Below the pieces are notes generated by a model, which searched no databases, had not been told where the DNA came from, and saw only the letters and a list, made by a program, of their open reading frames with translations. DNA of 64,000 nt from Desulfobacteraceae bacterium (lineage in GTDB: Bacteria; Desulfobacterota; Desulfobacteria; Desulfobacterales; Desulfosalsimonadaceae), in assembly GCA_011389515.1 (NCBI GenBank), contig JAABUA010000010.1, forward strand, positions 1-64,000, given 5' to 3'. Numbering within the stretch: position 1 is the stretch's first letter; every line of letters begins with the position of its first letter. The position numbers were made by a program, and so were the translations under genes. This document shows, piece after piece, positions 52,832 to 60,792 of this stretch.

Positions 52832-54364
52832 ATGAACCAGCATACAGGCGCCAACCATTTTATCCCCATAGATCAGATTCAATCCATTCCCAAAATAGTC
52901 ACCCGCATTCACGGACTGGACGAAATCCTGGAAGGTGGATTGCCCGAAGGCCATATCACGGCTGTTGTCGGCGGTCCCGGTGCCGGCAAGACCGTAATAG
53001 GCCTTGAATTTGCCTATCGAAGCGCACTGGCTGGAGAACCTTGTATTTTCGTATCTTTTGAAGAACGGGCGTCCGACCTGCGCACAAATGCCCTGGCCAT
53101 GGGCTGGGATCTCAAGCGCCTCGAAGATACCGGCAAACTGTTTCTTATCGATTCCCGGCCCGGACCGGATGTGATCCGCGACGGCGAATATAATCTCAAT
53201 GGCCTGCTGGCGATACTGGAGGGAACGTCCGAAGCTATGAACGCCCGCAGGCTGGTCATTGATTCCATGGACGTGATACTGCGAATCTTCAAGGATTCCA
53301 CCCGACAAGAGGACCAGCTTTACCAGTTGACGGACTGGTTGAATAAAAAAGCCATCTCAGCGATACTTACCGCCCGGATGATTTCCGAGACCAATACATT
53401 TACCAGCCATCGGTTCCTGGAGTTTGCGGCCGACTGCCTGATCAAGATGGACGCCCGGGTAGACGGGCAGATTGCCACCCGTCGACTTCGAATCGCGAAA
53501 TACCGGGGGTCGAGCTTCGGAAGCAACGAATACCCTTATATTATCAGCCAGGGCGGCCTTTTCCTGCTGCCCATCAGCACGATGGGGCTGAAACACGCCC
53601 CCCTGGGTAAACCGATCTCAAGCGGCAGACCGGAAATAGACGAGGTTCTGGGCGGCGGTTATCGACGTGCATCCAGTATACTTGTCACGGGAGGCGCAGG
53701 CACCGGAAAAACCACCCTGCTATCGACCTTTGTCGAGGCGGCCTGCAAGCGCGGGGAAAAAGTGCTGTTCGTCAACTTCGAGGAATCCGCCGAAGCCATG
53801 ATGAGCGCGATGTCAAGCATCAACATTGACCTGGACCCTTTCTTCAGGGACGGAACGATGCAAATGATCACAGCCATGCCTGAGTCCATGGGGGCCGAAG
53901 AACATTTTTTCCGGGTCTTTCAGGCAATTGAACAATTTGTACCGGATCATGTTTTGGTGGACGCGGTCTCGGCGACACTGCGAATAGGCACGCCGCAGGC
54001 AGCTTTCGAATATATGATGCGGCTGGTCAACACATGCAAGGAACTCGGCATCACGGCCCTGATGAGCAATCAGGGGAGCGGCAGTGCGATAAATATTGAA
54101 AAAAGCAGCAACCTGGGCATCTCTTCGCTCGTGGACGCCCTGCTCCTGCTGCGCTACGTGCCCAAAGGCGCCGAAATCGGCCGCCTGCTTGTCGTTGTCA
54201 AATCGCGTGGCATGGCCCACTCGAATCAATATCATGAATTTAAGATTACCGATCAGGGAATTGTTCTTCTGGAGCCGTTTGGAGAGGGCGGGCATCCAGG
54301 ATCGGATCTGAAGGGGGAACAGGGAACTCCTGCAATTCATCCGCGAAACTGGGAGAGTAGATAA
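52832..54364 (+). CDS. kaiC: KaiC-like dual RecA ATPase
   Basis: 510 residues, close to the 519 of cyanobacterial KaiC. Two RecA-type domains: CI with Walker A GGPGAGKT near 47-54 and the catalytic Glu pair in SFEERASDLR; CII with GGAGTGKT near 286-293 and NFEESAEAM. Ser431 and Ser432 (GISSLVD) align with the autophosphorylated Ser431/Thr432 of Synechococcus KaiC, and Ser426 with Thr426. It is the first gene of a coupled kaiC-kaiB-kinase operon with overlapping stops and starts. KaiA is absent from the window, as is usual outside cyanobacteria. Output may be stress or timing; a true clock is not implied. Confidence 0.88.
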   Translation: MNQHTGANHFIPIDQIQSIPKIVTRIHGLDEILEGGLPEGHITAVVGGPGAGKTVIGLEFAYRSALAGEPCIFVSFEERASDLRTNALAMGWDLKRLEDTGKLFLIDSRPGPDVIRDGEYNLNGLLAILEGTSEAMNARRLVIDSMDVILRIFKDSTRQEDQLYQLTDWLNKKAISAILTARMISETNTFTSHRFLEFAADCLIKMDARVDGQIATRRLRIAKYRGSSFGSNEYPYIISQGGLFLLPISTMGLKHAPLGKPISSGRPEIDEVLGGGYRRASSILVTGGAGTGKTTLLSTFVEAACKRGEKVLFVNFEESAEAMMSAMSSINIDLDPFFRDGTMQMITAMPESMGAEEHFFRVFQAIEQFVPDHVLVDAVSATLRIGTPQAAFEYMMRLVNTCKELGITALMSNQGSGSAINIEKSSNLGISSLVDALLLLRYVPKGAEIGRLLVVVKSRGMAHSNQYHEFKITDQGIVLLEPFGEGGHPGSDLKGEQGTPAIHPRNWESR

Positions 54365-54690
54365 TGAAGTCTCTCGACAAAAACAATTCCGCTCAAAAGG
54401 GGGTTTCCTGGAGCCAGCCCCCGCAGCTTATTCTCTTCGTGGTGGGCAATGAACCCAATTCCCTGCAGGCCCGCCAAAACATGAAACATCTATGCGAGAT
54501 AATTGACGGGCCTGTTGAATACGAGGTAATCGATGTGCTCGACAATTTTCAAACCGCCCTGGAATACAATATCCTGGCAACCCCCGCACTCGTGCGGGTA
54601 TCCCCCGAGCCCCAATTAACCATACTGGGCAACATGAGCGATACAAAACGGATCCTGACGTTGTTGGATTACAAGGAGCCCGCAAGATGA
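54364..54690 (+). CDS. kaiB: KaiB-like thioredoxin-fold protein
   Basis: 108 residues starting at the ATG that overlaps the kaiC stop (TAATG). The KaiB pattern is clear: LILFVVGNEPNSLQARQNM, VIDVLDNFQTALEYNILATPALV and a GNMSDTKRILTLLD end. KaiB binds the CI ring of KaiC and, in cyanobacteria, switches folds to form the night complex. A Pro-rich 20-residue N-terminal extension precedes the fold. The ATG of the kinase gene overlaps its stop by four bases. Confidence 0.9.
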   Translation: MKSLDKNNSAQKGVSWSQPPQLILFVVGNEPNSLQARQNMKHLCEIIDGPVEYEVIDVLDNFQTALEYNILATPALVRVSPEPQLTILGNMSDTKRILTLLDYKEPAR

Positions 54691-56003
54691 ATGAACCCAG
54701 GCCATCCTATGAGGAGCTCGAAGCTCGCCTGGCCCGGGCAGAAGATTTGATTGCGGCACTCAAGGGCTCTGAAGTGGACGCGGTCCTCGGGCTGGAGGAT
54801 ATTGCCTTTGTCCGGGAACGCAGCGCCGAAGAGCGCGCACGGGCATTTCAAGCTGAACTCGAACGCCAGGTGGCTGAACGCACAGAATTGGCCGAGGCCA
54901 GGGCGATGCAGCTTCAGACCATGGCAGGGGAACTGCTCGAGGCGGAAGAGCGTGAGCGAAGGAGAATCGCCCAGATTCTTCACGATGACCTGCAACAGCA
55001 TTTGGCCAGTGCCAAACTGCAGTTGCAATCGGTTGACCAATATGCGTCCAATGACCCCATCTTAATTAAGATTGATGAATTGCTGAAGGATTGCCTTGCC
55101 AAAGTACGCAGCCTGTCCCATGAACTGAGCCCCCCGGTGCTGAATCACTCAGGGCTATATGCCGCCCTGGAATGGCTGGCCCAACATCTCAAAGAACGGT
55201 TCGGATTTCTCGTGCAGCTTGAAATTGACACGGAGGCTTGGTTTGAGAACGAAACGTTTAAGATATTCCTTTTCCGGGCAGTGCAGGAACTATTATTAAA
55301 CGCGGTTACGCATGCTGGTGTAAGAAATGCGCGGGTCGGCCTTTCAACCTCAGATGACCGTCTCGTTGTAGTAGTAAGCGATCAGGGAAGCGGATTTAAC
55401 CCCGACCCGAAGTCTCTTTCTGCAAAAAACGGCCTTGGACTGCTAAGCCTGTGGGAACGCACCCAGTTTGTGGGTGGTGAGCTGACAATCGAAAGTGCGC
55501 CCGGCCATGGCAGCTGTTTCACGCTGGCGGTCCCTTTGCCAAAAACCAGAGAAAATTCACCAGGCGACCTTAGGCTCGGGAAAGAGCTCAGGCCAACGAA
55601 CAGGACGATTGATGCTTCTGCAGATGAAAACATTCGGGTTCTGATTGTAGACGATCACGAGGTGATGCGTCAGGCATTGAGTGCGATGCTCCGCAATCAC
55701 CCGAAAATCCATGTCGCAGGACAGGCGTCCAATGGATGGGAATCCGTTGAGAAAGTACGAGATTTAAGTCCCGATATCGTCTTGATGGATGCCTCTATGC
55801 CCGGGATGAGCGGGGCGGAAGCCACGCGGATGATCAAGACCGAATGGCCCGAAGTGATCGTAATCGGGTTGTCAATGTATGATGATAATCAGATCGTGCA
55901 GAAAATGCAACAAGCGGGAGTTGAAGAATTCATAAACAAGTCGGCCTCTTCAAATGAACTGCTGCAGGCCATTTACAAGACAGTCCGTTGCGAGCAGAAG
56001 TGA
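54687..56003 (+). CDS. HisKA_3 histidine kinase with C-terminal receiver, coupled to kaiBC
   Basis: 438 residues. An N-terminal coiled coil (about 5-90) holds an SEVDAVLG sensor-like motif but no membrane helix. A HisKA_3 (NarX-type) segment follows, with His in AQILHDDLQQHLA near 98, then HATPase_c (about 190-285; DQGSGFN, NGLGLLSLWER), a linker, and a NarL-type receiver (about 315-430) with acceptor Asp in DIVLMDASMPG. There is no DNA-binding domain. Its ATG overlaps the kaiB stop. By position it takes the role of SasA, but it lacks the KaiB-like sensor domain of SasA, so the contact with KaiC is unknown. Confidence 0.88.
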   Translation: MNEPRPSYEELEARLARAEDLIAALKGSEVDAVLGLEDIAFVRERSAEERARAFQAELERQVAERTELAEARAMQLQTMAGELLEAEERERRRIAQILHDDLQQHLASAKLQLQSVDQYASNDPILIKIDELLKDCLAKVRSLSHELSPPVLNHSGLYAALEWLAQHLKERFGFLVQLEIDTEAWFENETFKIFLFRAVQELLLNAVTHAGVRNARVGLSTSDDRLVVVVSDQGSGFNPDPKSLSAKNGLGLLSLWERTQFVGGELTIESAPGHGSCFTLAVPLPKTRENSPGDLRLGKELRPTNRTIDASADENIRVLIVDDHEVMRQALSAMLRNHPKIHVAGQASNGWESVEKVRDLSPDIVLMDASMPGMSGAEATRMIKTEWPEVIVIGLSMYDDNQIVQKMQQAGVEEFINKSASSNELLQAIYKTVRCEQK

Positions 56004-56055
56004 AATTCTTTGCCAAGCTGCTATCCATGAAACCTTATCACGCGCAATCCATGCG

Positions 56056-56505
56056 TTATAGACTGGACTTGGCAGACTCCTGGAGAAGTTCAGCTGGGGG
56101 CGTTTTTGAAATCCCAGAGGTACAAGGCAATAAGGAAAAAACGGTAACATCGTATCTGCTGAAAATGGTATCGCGGGTGATGATGCACAGTTTTTCCAGG
56201 TGGGCCTGGGCGATAATCATTCTGTCAAAGGGGTCGCGATGGTGCATTGGAAGCCCGCCTGCTGCATACGCATGATCCGTGGTGATGGATAAAAGCTCAA
56301 ATCCCTGATCTTTGATAACGGGATAAAAATCCGCTGAAATTTCCAGTTTTCCAAGCGCCTGCTTGATCCGCATTTCCCAGATCACGGCAGCACTCACAAC
56401 AATAAGGTTTCCCGGATCAGCGATAGCATTTCGTTCAGCATCGGAGAGATAAGGACTATCATCCAGCCACCACAGCAGCACATGGGTGTCGAGAAACAGA
56501 TTCAT
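56056..56505 (-). CDS. vapC: PIN-domain toxin (VapC-like)
   Basis: 149 residues. A PIN ribonuclease fold with the acidic site: Asp6 in FLDTHVLLWW, Glu in VIWEMRIKQ near 44, Asp residues in RDPFDRMIIAQA near 90-94. It likely cleaves RNA and is neutralised by the antitoxin encoded just upstream; the two genes overlap by four bases. The last 25-28 residues (after FSRYDVTVFS) fall on dispersed repeat R4 and sequence beyond it, so the toxin tail is longer than the usual length of about 125 residues. Confidence 0.85.
   Translation of the reverse strand: MNLFLDTHVLLWWLDDSPYLSDAERNAIADPGNLIVVSAAVIWEMRIKQALGKLEISADFYPVIKDQGFELLSITTDHAYAAGGLPMHHRDPFDRMIIAQAHLEKLCIITRDTIFSRYDVTVFSLLPCTSGISKTPPAELLQESAKSSL
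56103..56138. repeat. R4 dispersed repeat, copy 2
   Basis: TTTTTGAAATCCCAGAGGTA, then CAAGGCAATAAGGAAA, agrees with 51243-51278 at 32 of 36 positions. It lies in the 3' coding part of the PIN toxin. Confidence 0.7.
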
Positions 56506-56741
56506 TTGTCCGTCATGCCGAATGCTTCGGCGATATCATCCGGAAGTACATCGAAATCATTCGCAATCTTTATTTTTCCCTTTAAGGCGCCGGGCCGTCG
56601 CGGCTGTCGGTTATTCTCATACTTGATGATGCGGGCTACCGGCTTTCCAGCCTTGCCGATAATCACTTCTTCTCCGGCCATGACTTTTTCAATCAGCGCG
56701 GATAACTGAGCCTTTGCTTCTGAGATATTGGCAATATGCAT
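56502..56741 (-). CDS. Phd/YefM-type antitoxin
   Basis: About 79 residues from the ATG at 56741, with GGGAGGTG upstream; the frame stays open to 56840. The N-terminal NISEAKAQLSALIEKVMAGEEVII is the typical Phd/YefM DNA-binding segment, followed by GKAGKPVARIIKY and a flexible C-terminal part that would wrap the toxin. It overlaps vapC by four bases and should repress its own operon with the toxin. Confidence 0.88.
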   Translation of the reverse strand: MHIANISEAKAQLSALIEKVMAGEEVIIGKAGKPVARIIKYENNRQPRRPGALKGKIKIANDFDVLPDDIAEAFGMTDK

Positions 56742-56767
56742 GTTTACACCTCCCGTATACAAACATA

Positions 56768-56795
56768 GTCTGACCAGACCAGACCATTTTGTCAA
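56768..56795 (-). promoter_or_regulatory. Operator/promoter of the antitoxin-toxin operon
   Basis: On the minus strand TTGACA (56795-56790) is followed by direct GGTCT repeats and the inverted repeat GTCTG-N2-CAGAC (56779-56768), 27 bases before the ATG. The repeats are a plausible autoregulatory operator. The -10 box is not clear. Confidence 0.45.
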
Positions 56796-56961
56796 GCGAT
56801 ATTTGATGACCTTCCCCCGTTGTTTGTAAATCTTACACAAGAAATAGTTTGTCGTCTCCTTTCCAAAACACCATGCATGTTTATTTTAAGAAATGATACG
56901 TTTGCATTTTTATTGCTGATCATTGCGCAATGCTGGATGCCACGGAGCAGGGAGAAAGAAT

Positions 56962-59900
56962 ATGCATGGAAGCGATCCAGACACCAAAAAAAAAGAAAAA
57001 CCGGACCATCAGGTCCAGCTGATTTCTCCAGAGCTGCTGATGGACGCCCCCATTGGTATTTATACGACCACGCCCGAAGGCCGTTTTTTATCCGCCAATC
57101 GGACCCTGGCCAGAATGCTGGGATATGATACGCCCAACGAGTTGATTGAATCCATAACGGATTTGAGCAAGCAGGCTTATGTCAATCCGGATGACAGGCA
57201 AAATGCAAAAACCCTTCTGGAAACCTACGGAGAAGTAAGCGATTATGAATGTCAATGGCGTCGCCGCAACGGAAAGGGGTTATGGATATCTCTCAATGCG
57301 AGGGCTATAAAGGATGAAAGCGGAAACACTTTATACTATCAGGGTTTTGCATCCAACATTGCAAAACGGAAACATAATGAAGAAGATCTCCGGAAAATCG
57401 AATGGATGCTTTCCGGTGATCAATCAGTTGATTCTGTTCAAGAGATTTCGCCAGAAACGAATGACCCGCCATACGGTGATTTGACAAATCTCAATACCAG
57501 CCGTTTGATACTTGATGCGGTTGGGAAAGAAACCCTCAGAAACATTGTCAATGACTATCTTGAAATGCTCGGCACATCCGCTGCGGTTTATGAAAAAAAC
57601 GGCGATTATGCCCTGGGTATATTTTCTTCCTCCTGGTGCCGTTTTATGGACCAGTCATCCCGTCGCTTGTGCAATACGGATGACGACGGCAAAGCCCTTG
57701 CCTCCGGAAAATGGCTTTGCCATGAATCCTGCTGGAATATTTCCAAACAATGTATTGAAACAGGCAATCCGGTAGATGCCGAGTGCTCCGGAGGGCTGCG
57801 ACTCTATACGGTCCCTGTTCGGGCAGGCGGCGAAGTAATCGGCGCCCTTAGCTTCGGATATGGCAACCCGCCGACAGATTTCGCCACGCTTGACCGTCTG
57901 GCTTCGCAATACGCAGTTTCCAAAAAAGCGCTGCGGCAAAACGCAAGGAGCTATGAAACCCGCCCGCCGTTTATCATTGATCTTGCCAAGCGGAGAATCC
58001 GGTCCGCGTCCTATTTAATCGGCGAAATAGTGGAGCGAAAGCAGGCGGAAGCCGCTTTGCGGGAAAAGACCCAATTGCTTCAAAGCATAACGGACAACAT
58101 GTACGACCTTGTTGCATTGACGGACATGCAGGGAAACTTTACCTATGTGGGCCGATCCCATGAAATCCTTGGCTACGATCTTGATTCTCTGATTGGTAAG
58201 AATGTATTGGACTTTGTCCATCCAGACGATTATCCGGATGTATTATCTGCTTTTGGTGAATTGGTTGCAAAACAGGATGATGATCGAAAAACTGAATACA
58301 GATACAGAGATGCAGACGGAACATACCGCTGGTTTGAAACGGTGGGCCGGATCATCCGTGACGAAAACGGCGATCCAAAGGAAATGATATTCAGCACCAG
58401 GGATTTCACAGATCGCAAATTGTCCGAGGATCTGCTCCGGGATCGGGAGGCCTTTACGTGGACGATCTTGGATAATCTCCCTATAGGGCTATCCATTAAT
58501 ACAGTGGATGATTCTGTTGATTTTACCTACATGAATGACAATTTTCCCAGGGTTTACAGAACTACGCGACAAGCACTCGAAGGTGCCGATTCTTTTTGGG
58601 ATGTCATCTATGAAGATCCCGTTTACCGTGAGCAAATCAAGCAACGGATACTCGCGGATTGTGCCAGCGGCAATCCGGAACGCATGCAATGGGACGATAT
58701 TTCTTTTACCAGAAATGGGCAGACCTACTTCATTTGCGCTCGAAACATCCCCTTTCCGGATGAAAAATATATGATATCAACCGTTTGGGATGTCACCGAG
58801 AGCAAACAGGCTGAACATAAACTGCGCGAAAGTGAAGAAAAATATCGATTCATGACAGAACAGATGAATGATGTGATCTGGACCTCGGATCTGGATATGC
58901 GGGTTACTTACATCAGCCCATCTGATGAGCGAATCCTGGGTTTCACCCGGGAAGAACGAATAGGACATACCCTCGCCGACATGTTGACGCATGCCTCACA
59001 AGAAAAAGCCATGGAGGCACTGTCGAAGGAATATGCCCTTGAAGAAACGGGTTCGACTGGCCTCAGTCGCAGCGTAACCATCGAGTTGGAATACCGACAT
59101 AAGGACGGCTCAACCCGGTGGCTTGAGACCCTTGCGGCAGGAATTCGCAATGATGAAGGTCGCTTGATAGGCACGCACGGCGTATCACGCGATATTTCCG
59201 AACGCAAGCAGACTGAAAAAGCGCGGTGGGAAAGTGAGGAGAAATCCCGCCATCTGGAGGAGCAGTTATACCATGCCCAGAAAATGGAATCCATGGGCCG
59301 ACTGGCTGGAGGGGTTGCCCATGATTTCAATAACATGCTCACCATTATCAACGGGTATGCAGAAATGATGGCAGATGTCCTGCCATCTTCCGACCCCATG
59401 TATGACAGCGTTCAGGAAATCCAGGATGCCGGTAAACGCTCCGCGGTTATCGTGCGCAAGCTGCTGGCGTTTGCAAGGAAGCAAAACATCGCCCCTGTCC
59501 CCTTGAACCTGAACGACAGCGTATCCGGCATGCTCAAAATGCTTCAGCGGCTTATCGGAGAGAACATCGACCTGCTCTGGAAGCCCTGCCAGGATGCCTG
59601 GCTGACAAAAATGGACAACGCCCAGGTGGACCAGATCCTTGTCAATCTTGTGGTCAATGCCCACGATGCCATCGCCGATATCGGCAAAATAACCATTGAG
59701 ACCGAAACCATCGAGTTTGACGAACAATACTGCGCAGATCATGCAGGATTTTTCCCTGGGCAGTTTGTCATGCTTGCGGTAAGCGACAACGGCTGCGGCA
59801 TGGACAAGCATGTGTTGGACAACCTGTTCGAGCCGTTTTTTACGACCAAGGAAATTGGCAAGGGCACCGGCCTGGGCATGCCGACGGTCTATGGAATCGT

Positions 59901-60399
59901 GAAGCAAAATAATGGCTTTATAAACGTTTACAGCGAACCGGGGCAAGGCACCACGATCCGGATCTATTTTCCGCGGTATTTAAGCGATGCCGATATTCCG
60001 GATAGAAAAAAAGAAAAAACGCCGGCAAAGGGGCGCGGAGAAACGATCCTTGTGCTGGAAGATGAAACCGTCGTTCTGAATCTCACCCGCATCATGCTTG
60101 AGAGGCTTGAGTATAAAGTCATTATGGCAAACAGCCCGAGCGAGGCCATGGAATTGGCCAAAACGCACGACGGTAATATCGACCTCCTGCTGACCGATGT
60201 CGTCATGCCGGAAATGAACGGCCGGGAATTTGCCGATCAGCTCAACGGCCTTTTTCCGGAGATCAAGGTACTGTTCATGTCCGGTTACACGGCGAATGTG
60301 ATCGCCCACCATACGGTTTTGGATGAAGGGATGCACTTTATTGAAAAGCCGTTTTCCATTAACAGGCTGGCGGCCAAGGTAAGAGCGGTGCTGGAGTAA
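56962..60399 (+). CDS. Hybrid sensor kinase: PAS, PocR, three PAS, HisKA, HATPase, REC
   Basis: About 1145 residues from the ATG at 56962 (GGGAGAAAG upstream). PAS (about 25-137), a PocR-type sensory domain (about 175-330; ILDAVGKETLRNIVNDY, CHESCWNISKQCIETG, SFGYGNPPTD), then PAS near 360-480, 490-610 and 620-750, HisKA with His in GGVAHDFNNML near 775, HATPase (DNGCGMD, PFFTTKEIG) and a receiver with Asp in LLLTDVVMPEMNG. There is no membrane segment, so it is a cytosolic sensor. PocR domains are tied to small hydrocarbon-derivative or metal-cluster sensing. The C-terminal 400 residues are very similar to the kinase at 60793, a paralogue. Confidence 0.9.
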   Translation: MHGSDPDTKKKEKPDHQVQLISPELLMDAPIGIYTTTPEGRFLSANRTLARMLGYDTPNELIESITDLSKQAYVNPDDRQNAKTLLETYGEVSDYECQWRRRNGKGLWISLNARAIKDESGNTLYYQGFASNIAKRKHNEEDLRKIEWMLSGDQSVDSVQEISPETNDPPYGDLTNLNTSRLILDAVGKETLRNIVNDYLEMLGTSAAVYEKNGDYALGIFSSSWCRFMDQSSRRLCNTDDDGKALASGKWLCHESCWNISKQCIETGNPVDAECSGGLRLYTVPVRAGGEVIGALSFGYGNPPTDFATLDRLASQYAVSKKALRQNARSYETRPPFIIDLAKRRIRSASYLIGEIVERKQAEAALREKTQLLQSITDNMYDLVALTDMQGNFTYVGRSHEILGYDLDSLIGKNVLDFVHPDDYPDVLSAFGELVAKQDDDRKTEYRYRDADGTYRWFETVGRIIRDENGDPKEMIFSTRDFTDRKLSEDLLRDREAFTWTILDNLPIGLSINTVDDSVDFTYMNDNFPRVYRTTRQALEGADSFWDVIYEDPVYREQIKQRILADCASGNPERMQWDDISFTRNGQTYFICARNIPFPDEKYMISTVWDVTESKQAEHKLRESEEKYRFMTEQMNDVIWTSDLDMRVTYISPSDERILGFTREERIGHTLADMLTHASQEKAMEALSKEYALEETGSTGLSRSVTIELEYRHKDGSTRWLETLAAGIRNDEGRLIGTHGVSRDISERKQTEKARWESEEKSRHLEEQLYHAQKMESMGRLAGGVAHDFNNMLTIINGYAEMMADVLPSSDPMYDSVQEIQDAGKRSAVIVRKLLAFARKQNIAPVPLNLNDSVSGMLKMLQRLIGENIDLLWKPCQDAWLTKMDNAQVDQILVNLVVNAHDAIADIGKITIETETIEFDEQYCADHAGFFPGQFVMLAVSDNGCGMDKHVLDNLFEPFFTTKEIGKGTGLGMPTVYGIVKQNNGFINVYSEPGQGTTIRIYFPRYLSDADIPDRKKEKTPAKGRGETILVLEDETVVLNLTRIMLERLEYKVIMANSPSEAMELAKTHDGNIDLLLTDVVMPEMNGREFADQLNGLFPEIKVLFMSGYTANVIAHHTVLDEGMHFIEKPFSINRLAAKVRAVLE

Positions 60400-60472
60400 A
60401 CATTTTTTGTTGCCGGATAACGCTGTAAAAAGAAGCCGGAGGTAAGGGTATGGCAAATCAAAGGACTGCGTC

Positions 60473-60673
60473 ATGATCGATGAAAAATTATATCGGAATT
60501 ATTTTCAGGCACTTCTCGCCGGTCGGCGGGCCCAGTGTCGTGATATCGCCCAAACGCTTATAGACAAGCAGATTGCGATTAAAATGCTTTATTCCGACCT
60601 GTTTCAGCGCAGTATGTATGAAATCGGTGAGCTTTGGGAGAACAATCGCATCACCGTTGCCAACGAAATCTAA
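60473..60673 (+). pseudogene. Truncated B12-binding domain protein
   Basis: The 66 residues match the helical cap (B12-binding_2, MtbC1/MerR-type) of cobalamin-binding regulators: NYFQALLAGRRAQCRDIAQ and LFQRSMYEIGELWENNRITVANE. A stop codon then comes where intact homologues continue with a His-Leu-Ala-Thr segment and the Rossmann B12 domain. The following 120 bases show no match in any frame I can read. Likely a deletion remnant between two duplicated kinases. Confidence 0.7.
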
Positions 60674-60792
60674 ATCCCAGATATATGCTGGAGTGTGGGG
60701 CAGCCTGTATTTGCCAATTCCCCGCCTTGCTGTTATTTTATAAAAAACAGGGACGGATTGTTGGAAGGGTCCAAAAAATTTACAGGAAAAAA

